34,706 bases of DNA from positions 1-34,706 of the IMG/VR virus record IMGVR_UViG_3300032278_000054; one strand, given 5' to 3'. The notes beneath the pieces were generated by a model. That model was not told the DNA's origin, ran no database searches, and saw only the letters and a list, made by a program, of their open reading frames with translations. This DNA is from a virus. This document shows positions 30,047-34,706 of this stretch, in pieces. The stretch's first letter is position 1, and each line of letters starts with the position of its first letter. The translations under genes and the position numbers were made by a program.

Positions 30047-31813
30047 GTGCCGAGGAAATCGAAGGCGAAGGAAGAGGCAGAGGGAATCGATCCAGAAGTG
30101 ATTCAGCCGCTTGCTGAGCCAGAAGTCCGGGTCCGACTTGCCGACGCGCTTGAGCTGGGCTTCCGAAGAGCCAAAGAGAGAGAGGCCGCTGGCTACTGGA
30201 CGGACATCAACGACCTCACGCCATGGAAGGACAACCCCAGGAAGAACGACGGCAGGCCGGTCGAGGCTGTGATGGACAGCATCAAGCGGTTCGGGTTCAG
30301 CTCGCCCATCATCGCCAGGCAGGAGGACGGCCAGGTCATCGCAGGGCATACCCGGCTCAAGGCAGCGAAGGCGCTCGGCCTGGAGCAGGTTCCGGTCAGG
30401 TTCATGGACCTCGACCTGGCCGACGCGAAGCTCCTGGCTCTGGCGGACAACAAGATCGGAGAACTGGCCGACTGGGACAACGAGGTGTTTGCCCGCATCG
30501 TGGCCGACGTGGACAGTGCGGAGCTTCTTCTGGCCGGGTTCACCGAGGACGACTTGAGCGCCCTGCTGGACTCCGAGCCAGAGCCTGACCTCGATGCCGC
30601 CCTGGAGGCCGACGACGCCAGAGACGACGAGCTACCCGAGCAGGTCGAGCCCATCACCAAGCCGGGCGACGTGGTGGAGCTGGGGCCGCACGTCCTGCAC
30701 TGCGGGGACTGCATCGAGGTGATGCAGGGCATGGAGGAGAACAGCGTGGACGCCATCTGTTGCGATCCCCCGTACGGCCTCGGCTTCATGGGGAAGCAGT
30801 GGGATGCTCTCCCACCGGGAGAGGACTGGGCTCGGGAGTGTCTGCGGGTATTGAAACCGGGGGGGGCAATCGTGGCATTCGGAGGACAGCGGACCATCCA
30901 CCGATTGACCTGCTCTCTGGAGGATGCCGGTTTCGAGATTCGGGAGCTGTTTGGCTGGCTTCAGTGGCAGGGCTTCCCGAAGAGCCTCGACGCTAGCAAG
31001 GCACTTGACGCGCATCACGGGGCAGAGCGGGAGGTGGTGGGGACCTATGCGTCTCACCGACCCAATGATCACGCCGACACTAAGTACAGCGGGTCGATTC
31101 ACACCAACGGACAGGTCACCGCCCCCGCAACCGAAGACGCCCGCACCTGGGAGGGCTACGGCACCGCCCTCAAGCCTTGCCTTGAGCCTGCGGTCATCGC
31201 TCGCAAGCCTCTGGTGGGGACCGTCGCGGAAAACCTGCTGGAGTGGGGGACAGGGGCTCTGAACATCGACGGGTGCAGGTACGGGTACGGGGATGAGGCG
31301 TGGCCTGGGCCGCAGCGGTCGGCGGATGAGATCCGGGCCTTGGCGCGGCCCAACTCTAGCGGGGCGAGTCACATTGGAGCGGTGATGAACCGACCCCAGA
31401 CACCCACCGTCAACGTCTCCGACCTCGGCCGCTGGCCCGCGAACGTCTACGCCTGCCCGAAGGCATCGAGGGGCGAGCGGGAGGAGGGGTGCGAGGAGCT
31501 GACCCCGAAGCGGCGAGAGGACGTGACTGGGCGCAAGGAGGGGAGCGCCGGGCAGGAGCACGCTCGCAGCGGGATGACGCGGACCGGGGACATTGGCAAC
31601 CATCATCCAACCGTGAAGCCCGTCCGGCTGATGCGCTGGCTTGTGAGGCTTGTGGGGTGTCAATCCGGCTCGGTGATTCTGGAGCCCTTCGCCGGCTCGG
31701 GGACGACGATGCTGGCGGCAGAGCGGGAGGGCTTCGTGTGCATCGGCATCGAGCGAGAGCCGGCCTACTGCGACATCGTGCGGGCTCGGCTCGGGGCGGT
31801 GCTCGGTGAATGA
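30047..31813 (+). CDS. ParB-like domain fused to DNA methyltransferase
   Basis: The start is GTG 30047, with AGGGAG (30034-30039) upstream; a TTG at 30029 in the same frame has no site. The 588-residue product has an N-terminal ParB/Srx-like domain (WTDINDLTPWKDNPRKN, FGFSSPIIARQEDGQVIAGH, HTRLKAAKALGLEQVPVRF), an acidic linker, then a methyltransferase with DPPYGL (about residues 240-245) and a C-terminal FAGSGTTML (about 548). The DPPY-first, FxGxG-last order marks a beta-class amino-methyltransferase (N6-adenine or N4-cytosine). ParB-MTase fusions are known in phages. The ParB part may clamp DNA or a nucleotide, and the likely role is DNA modification against restriction. Confidence 0.85.
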   Translation: MPRKSKAKEEAEGIDPEVIQPLAEPEVRVRLADALELGFRRAKEREAAGYWTDINDLTPWKDNPRKNDGRPVEAVMDSIKRFGFSSPIIARQEDGQVIAGHTRLKAAKALGLEQVPVRFMDLDLADAKLLALADNKIGELADWDNEVFARIVADVDSAELLLAGFTEDDLSALLDSEPEPDLDAALEADDARDDELPEQVEPITKPGDVVELGPHVLHCGDCIEVMQGMEENSVDAICCDPPYGLGFMGKQWDALPPGEDWARECLRVLKPGGAIVAFGGQRTIHRLTCSLEDAGFEIRELFGWLQWQGFPKSLDASKALDAHHGAEREVVGTYASHRPNDHADTKYSGSIHTNGQVTAPATEDARTWEGYGTALKPCLEPAVIARKPLVGTVAENLLEWGTGALNIDGCRYGYGDEAWPGPQRSADEIRALARPNSSGASHIGAVMNRPQTPTVNVSDLGRWPANVYACPKASRGEREEGCEELTPKRREDVTGRKEGSAGQEHARSGMTRTGDIGNHHPTVKPVRLMRWLVRLVGCQSGSVILEPFAGSGTTMLAAEREGFVCIGIEREPAYCDIVRARLGAVLGE

Positions 31814-32222
31814 GTGGAGGGCGGTGATTCCGGGGCCTCCGGTCGGCAAGGGCAGGCCCAGGGCAACGGTGAGGGGCGGGCACGTCAGGACCTATACGCC
31901 GAAGAAAACGGCGCACTGGGAGGCGGTGGCGGCTTCTACGCTGATGGCAGGGTGGGACGGTCCTCCGCTGGACTGCCCGGTCTCGGTGGGGATCCTGGCC
32001 CTCTTCCCGAGGCCTCAGCGGATGCTCTGGAAACGCAAGCCGATGCCGAGGGAGCCCTACTGTCAAGCCCCCGACGTGGACAATGTCTGCAAGGCCGTCC
32101 TCGACGCTCTTGAGAAATCGGGCGTCGTCCGCAACGACAAGTTCGTCTGGTCCGTTGACGTGCTCGCGCTGTACTGTGATGGGGAAGAAACCCCACGGAT
32201 TGAGGTCCGAGTCGGGTGGTAA
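31806..32222 (+). CDS. rusA: RusA-like Holliday junction resolvase
   Basis: The GTG start (31806) overlaps the methyltransferase stop by 8 nt. The 138-residue product opens WRAVIPGPPVGKGRPRAT, a RusA N-terminus, and has PDVDNVCKAVLDALEKSGVV followed by RNDKFVW. Acidic residues at about 90, 92 and 111 have the same spacing (2, 19) as the catalytic D70, D72 and D91 of E. coli RusA. It would cut recombination intermediates or branched DNA before packaging. Confidence 0.9.
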   Translation: MNEWRAVIPGPPVGKGRPRATVRGGHVRTYTPKKTAHWEAVAASTLMAGWDGPPLDCPVSVGILALFPRPQRMLWKRKPMPREPYCQAPDVDNVCKAVLDALEKSGVVRNDKFVWSVDVLALYCDGEETPRIEVRVGW

Positions 32223-32234
32223 CAGGAGTTGACT

Positions 32235-32630
32235 ATGGCCGGGAAGCAGCCGAAGGCAGAGGAGGTCGTCCGCCGGATGGCGGTGGTCCAGAAGACCATC
32301 GGGGACCGGGGCTGGTCGCTCATGGTCCAGCGGGCTCTGGCTGCCGAGTTCGGCGTGTCGATGCAGACGATCAGCAACTACCGCAAGCGGCTCATCGACG
32401 GGATGAAGATCGAGCTGGACGAGCGGACCCGGGAGGAGAAGCAGGCCGAGTTCCTCGAACGGCTCCAGGGGCACCAGAGGGCTGCTCTCGCGGCAGGCAG
32501 GCTCGGGCCTCTAGCGGCGATGATGAATCTGGAGTCGAAGATCGTAGGCGTCGAAGCTCCGGTGAGCGCAGACCTGGGCGGCTCGGTCGAGGTGCTGCTG
32601 ACGGTGCCGAAGAGCAAGGGGAAGGGGTAG
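32235..32630 (+). CDS. Probable terminase small subunit
   Basis: The start ATG 32235 has AGGAG 7 nt upstream; a TTG six nt before it was rejected. The 131-residue product has an HTH-like region (VQRALAAEFGVSMQTISNYR, KRLIDGMK), a charged coiled helix (DERTREEKQAEFLERLQGH) and a C-terminal helix and strand (SADLGGSVEVLLTVP). This DNA-binding plus coiled-coil layout is that of TerS proteins, and the large terminase lies about 1 kb further downstream. TerL is separated by the cassette region, which may be a later insertion. The call is by structure and position. Confidence 0.6.
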   Translation: MAGKQPKAEEVVRRMAVVQKTIGDRGWSLMVQRALAAEFGVSMQTISNYRKRLIDGMKIELDERTREEKQAEFLERLQGHQRAALAAGRLGPLAAMMNLESKIVGVEAPVSADLGGSVEVLLTVPKSKGKG

Positions 32631-32657
32631 AACGACAAAGGCCCCCTTGCGGGGGCC
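32631..32657 (-). terminator. Leftward terminator 1
   Basis: GGCCCCC, loop, GGGGGCC (32640-32657) is followed on the minus strand by TTTGTCGTT. It terminates the leftward transcript of the 32960 gene. The identical sequence at 33241-33267 serves the next cassette. Confidence 0.7.
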
Positions 32658-32675
32658 GATGCGGTGCCGTGCGGC

Positions 32676-32960
32676 TCAAGATCGCTGCCCTGCGATCATA
32701 GCTCCCCAGGCTGCCTCGTTGCGAGTGCTGCCCGTGGCCGTTCCTTCGATGCCCCGACGACGAGCCCTAGCTTCCCAGGTTCGCGGGCCGACCCGGCGGA
32801 CGCGAAGGCCACACTTTCCTCGTCCACAAGCGGAAACCCATTGCCCCAAGTAATCCCACCCAGGGAGGTGCGACTTGCTCCACCAGCTCTCGCCGTCTCG
32901 GGTAAAGGTGGCGACGGTGTCGAAGTGCGGTGCTTTGATTGTTTCGGTGTCGATGGTCAT
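32676..32960 (-). CDS. Hypothetical moron-type protein
   Basis: Start ATG 32960 is preceded by GGAAGAACGAGACC, a variant of the shared leader. The 94-residue product is basic with many Trp and Gly residues: ESWWSKSHLPGWDYLGQW, CGRGKCGLRVRRVGPRTWEA. It has its own promoter (P2) and terminator, so it is a separate unit inserted between the two terminase genes. Its compact beta-rich character and location suggest an accessory or anti-host function; no family was recognised. Confidence 0.6.
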   Translation of the reverse strand: MTIDTETIKAPHFDTVATFTRDGESWWSKSHLPGWDYLGQWVSACGRGKCGLRVRRVGPRTWEARARRRGIEGTATGSTRNEAAWGAMIAGQRS

Positions 32961-32975
32961 GGTCTCGTTCTTCCT

Positions 32976-32989
32976 GGGCTTAATTGCCC
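32976..32989 (-). promoter_or_regulatory. Leader hairpin with AATTAA loop
   Basis: On the minus strand GGGC, AATTAA, GCCC lies right before AGGAAGAACGAGACC. The counterpart in the 33543 leader has GGC, AATGAA, GCC. Confidence 0.5.
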
Positions 32990-33003
32990 CTCAACTGATA
33001 AAA

Positions 33004-33032
33004 ATTGTATATCTGGTAACCAGGGATGTCTA
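33004..33032 (-). promoter_or_regulatory. Leftward promoter P2
   Basis: TAGACA (33032-33027) and TACAAT (33009-33004, five of six consensus) are 17 nt apart on the minus strand. CAGTTGAGG follows after 6 nt (32997-32989). Confidence 0.65.
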
Positions 33033-33039
33033 GACAATA

Positions 33040-33240
33040 ATGAGAAATACCGAAAAGAAATCAGAATCCACCCAGCGGGCCTGTGTTGCCTGCGATGCCG
33101 TCTACCTGGGCGAGCTGTCCTGTCCAGAGTGCGGAGAGCCTGGAGAGCCTATCTGTGGCTCCTGTGGCGGCTCTGAGTTGCGGTACGAGGCGACGACCGA
33201 CGAGGTGGACTGCGTGGGCTGCGGAGAGGCGCAGGAGTAG
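33040..33240 (+). CDS. Small zinc-ribbon protein
   Basis: The 66-residue product has four CxxC pairs (CVAC, CPECGE, CGSCGG, CVGCGEA), the sign of a double zinc ribbon, on the rightward strand. It lies between the two leftward cassettes and abuts the terminator repeat at its stop. There is no clear ribosome binding site before the ATG, only AGGG about 15 nt upstream, so initiation may be weak or leaderless. The cysteine spacing is strong evidence for a real protein. Confidence 0.6.
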   Translation: MRNTEKKSESTQRACVACDAVYLGELSCPECGEPGEPICGSCGGSELRYEATTDEVDCVGCGEAQE

Positions 33241-33267
33241 AACGACAAAGGCCCCCTTGCGGGGGCC
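33241..33267 (-). terminator. Leftward terminator 2
   Basis: Same hairpin as at 32640-32657; 31 bp (33238-33268 and 32628-32658) are identical, including the TAG stop codons of the flanking rightward genes. The minus-strand T-tract is TTTGTCGTT. Confidence 0.7.
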
Positions 33268-33288
33268 GAGGTCTGGGGTGGTGGGCGG

Positions 33289-33543
33289 TTAGAAGGTAAG
33301 GCTCGTCAGGGCGTAGATGGCCTCTTGGCTAAACTGTCCGTCTTCGGCCAGGTTTTTGGCCGAAATCCAGACCTCATCGACGCTCTCTTCGTTGCCATCA
33401 TAGTCTGTCTCGCTACAGGCACTGAGCAGATCGTTGTCTGCTATCAGTCGCACAGCCGGAGGAAGCTCCCCCTGATAGGCCATAGCTTTGATGCACAGGT
33501 CTGCTATCTGTTGGGGGGTAATGTTGTCGGCGTGGTCGCTCAT
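33289..33543 (-). CDS. Acidic moron-type protein
   Basis: The start ATG 33543 follows TAAGGAGAACGAGACG. The 84-residue product has 16 acidic and only about three basic residues by hand count (motif NDLLSACSETDYDGNEESVD). It has its own promoter (P1) and terminator, right next to the large terminase. Small acidic proteins in such cassettes can be DNA mimics or anti-defence proteins; that role is only a suggestion here. Confidence 0.6.
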   Translation of the reverse strand: MSDHADNITPQQIADLCIKAMAYQGELPPAVRLIADNDLLSACSETDYDGNEESVDEVWISAKNLAEDGQFSQEAIYALTSLTF

Positions 33544-33559
33544 CGTCTCGTTCTCCTTA

Positions 33560-33571
33560 GGCTTCATTGCC
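33560..33571 (-). promoter_or_regulatory. Leader hairpin with AATGAA loop
   Basis: A 3-bp stem (GGC/GCC) with loop AATGAA lies just before TAAGGAG on the minus strand. It is the weakest of the leader hairpins. Confidence 0.35.
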
Positions 33572-33585
33572 CCTCAACTGTCCTT

Positions 33586-33614
33586 ATAGTATATCCGCTT
33601 AATGGGGATGTCTA
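33586..33614 (-). promoter_or_regulatory. Leftward promoter P1
   Basis: TAGACA (33614-33609) and TACTAT (33591-33586) are 17 nt apart on the minus strand; CAGTTGAGG (33580-33572) follows 5 nt after. The -35 touches the inverted repeat 33614-33647. Confidence 0.6.
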
Positions 33615-33647
33615 GAGGGAAATACAAAAAAGATTAGATTTCCCTCT
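33614..33647. repeat. Inverted repeat ahead of the large terminase
   Basis: AGAGGGAAAT (33614-33623) and ATTTCCCTCT (33638-33647) form a perfect 10-bp inverted repeat around 14 nt. It abuts the -35 of P1 and lies 14 bases before the terL start, so it could be an operator for both directions or an RNA hairpin in front of terL. Confidence 0.7.
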
Positions 33648-33661
33648 GCTAGGCTGAAGCG

Positions 33662-34706
33662 ATGCGACGCCTGGAGGTTCCCTACGTCCCCTTCGGGGCT
33701 CAGATCACAGCCCACGAAGCGCCCGAGGACATCGTTCTCTTTGCTGGCGGCTGGGGCTCGGGGAAGACGTGGTGGCTGGTGGCCGAGGCCCTGCGGAACA
33801 CGGTCCAGAATCCGGGCCGAGCTGGCGTCCTCGTGTCGCCCACGTTCCCGCTTCAGCGTCGCACGCTCTATCGAGCCATCGTGGACCTCTTCCCCGAGGC
33901 GACCCGGTGGCCCTCGGGCGGGGCGAACGCCTCGAAGTGTCTCGGGCCTCTGGTCAAGGACTGGTCGGCCCAGGACCGATGTCTTACCCTCTGGAATGGG
34001 GCCGAGTGGTTCTTCGCCAGCGCCGAGGACCCGGGCAGCCTGGAGGGTGCGACCTACGCCTGGGCCTGCCTGGACGAACCGAGGCTGATCCGCCACGAGG
34101 CCTGGCGAATCCTCAACGCCAGAGTCAGAGACCCGAAGAGCGCCCAGCTCCGACGCTCGATTGCCGGGGTGCCCTCGATGGGCTGGATGCACGAGGAGTT
34201 CGGCAGACCGCTACCAGGCCGGCGACTGGTCCGAGCCTCGACCACCGACAACCCTCACCTTCCGGCGGGCTACGTCAACCACCTCAACCTCTCCGACCGG
34301 ATGGCCAGGGCCTTCATCCACGGTGAGTTCGTGGTGTTGGAGGGGGCGGTCTACTGGACCTACGAGACCGAGAGCATCGTGGACGTGAGGCCAGAGCCGG
34401 GCAGGCCGACCTACGGGTTCCTCGACTTCGGTGGCCGTCGTCCGTTCTTCGGCCTGGTGCAGGATGTCGACGGCCTCGGGGAGGTGGTGGTCGAGGAGGT
34501 CGTCTGCGCCGACGTGCTGGAGAGCCGACACGCCAGGGACTGCGCCGAGTTCGTGAGCAAGCTCGGGCTCGTGATGCTCGACTGCTACTGCGACCCGGCA
34601 GGCGGGGCCAGGAACGCCCAGACCGGGCTCTCTAGCCTGAGCGTCTACCGGGATGCCTTCCTCGCTGCTGGGGTCCTGTCCGGTCGGATGGCCTCGCCCT
34701 CTGGGC
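33662..34706 (+). CDS. terL: Terminase large subunit, N-terminal part, runs off the window
   Basis: The start ATG 33662 opens MRRLEVPYVPFGAQ, followed by FAGGWGSGKTWW (about residues 28-39), a Walker A motif, and later YAWACLDEP (Walker B, residues about 131-139). The frame is open to base 34706 (348 codons) and continues in the copy at position 1, where it reaches TAG at 1235. Only a weak ribosome site (AGG) precedes the start. The protein translocates DNA into the prohead using ATP and cuts the concatemer. Confidence 0.95.
   Translation, partial: MRRLEVPYVPFGAQITAHEAPEDIVLFAGGWGSGKTWWLVAEALRNTVQNPGRAGVLVSPTFPLQRRTLYRAIVDLFPEATRWPSGGANASKCLGPLVKDWSAQDRCLTLWNGAEWFFASAEDPGSLEGATYAWACLDEPRLIRHEAWRILNARVRDPKSAQLRRSIAGVPSMGWMHEEFGRPLPGRRLVRASTTDNPHLPAGYVNHLNLSDRMARAFIHGEFVVLEGAVYWTYETESIVDVRPEPGRPTYGFLDFGGRRPFFGLVQDVDGLGEVVVEEVVCADVLESRHARDCAEFVSKLGLVMLDCYCDPAGGARNAQTGLSSLSVYRDAFLAAGVLSGRMASPSG
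33831..34706. repeat. Right copy of the terminal overlap
   Basis: Matches 1-876 as described there; 34580-34706 is identical to 750-876. The offset between the copies is 33,830 bp, the probable genome length. Confidence 0.9.

Noticed and set aside
32640-32657. Rightward terminator after the small terminase
   Set aside because: No U-tract follows on the plus strand (GATGCGG); the minus strand has TTTGTCGTT, so the main direction is leftward.
1-34706. Temperate lifestyle or integration site
   Set aside because: No integrase, CI-like repressor or att-type repeat was seen. The excisionase-like HTH protein alone does not show lysogeny.
1-34706. Many other long frames opposite to the genes above
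   Set aside because: They are mirror or shifted frames of GC-rich genes, with Arg/Pro/Ser-rich low-quality translations and no ribosome sites.

Overview
The window is almost certainly one complete genome of a tailed double-stranded DNA phage (Caudoviricetes, siphovirus-type tail) recovered as a contig. Bases 1-876 and 33831-34706 are two versions of the same part of the large-terminase gene. By hand count they differ at about 52 positions with no indels and six amino-acid changes, but their last 127 bases (750-876 and 34580-34706) are identical. The simplest reading is a circular or circularly permuted genome of about 33,830 bp whose contig closes on itself through a strain variant. The sequence is GC-rich by eye and uses strong GGAG-type ribosome binding sites. 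No tRNA, integrase, CI-like repressor or CRISPR array was seen. The host cannot be named; a proline-rich membrane peptide in the lysis region is compatible with a Gram-negative host.

Rightward (+) late region, about 1-21400: terminase C-terminus, portal fused to a MuF-like domain, Mu gpI-like protease with a nested scaffold, decoration protein, major capsid, head-tail connector genes, tail tube, a tail-assembly chaperone pair made by a -1 ribosomal frameshift at GGGAAAA, a short tape measure, distal tail and hub proteins, tail-fibre or decoration-like proteins, then a lysis cassette (peptidoglycan-binding endolysin with a Cys/His catalytic candidate, small membrane proteins, holin). A strong terminator at 21422-21456 ends it.

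Leftward (-) early region, 29955 down to 21461: an excisionase-like HTH protein, a replication initiator carrying an iteron origin inside its own gene, a C5-cytosine methyltransferase-like protein, a recombination set (Gp157-like protein, annealing-type protein, SSB-like protein ending in DEIPF) and many small cysteine-rich proteins. Most of these genes share one translation leader (AAGGAGAACGAGAC then ATG), often with a small hairpin directly before it, and a family of promoters with exactly 17-bp spacers.

Rightward again, 30047-32630: a ParB-like/DNA methyltransferase fusion, a RusA resolvase and a probable small terminase. Between the two terminase genes (32631-33661) lie moron-like cassettes, each with its own leftward promoter and an identical leftward terminator, plus one rightward zinc-ribbon gene. 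The large terminase then starts at 33662 and runs off the window, continuing at position 1.

The most unusual region is 26226-27245. Three successive gene junctions carry the same 19-nt element CGGAGGNGGCCTGAGACGG, and the downstream genes have no well-placed ATG, GTG or TTG start in two of the three cases. Each has an in-frame ACG exactly where a start codon should be. No stretch over 300 bases lacks a gene.
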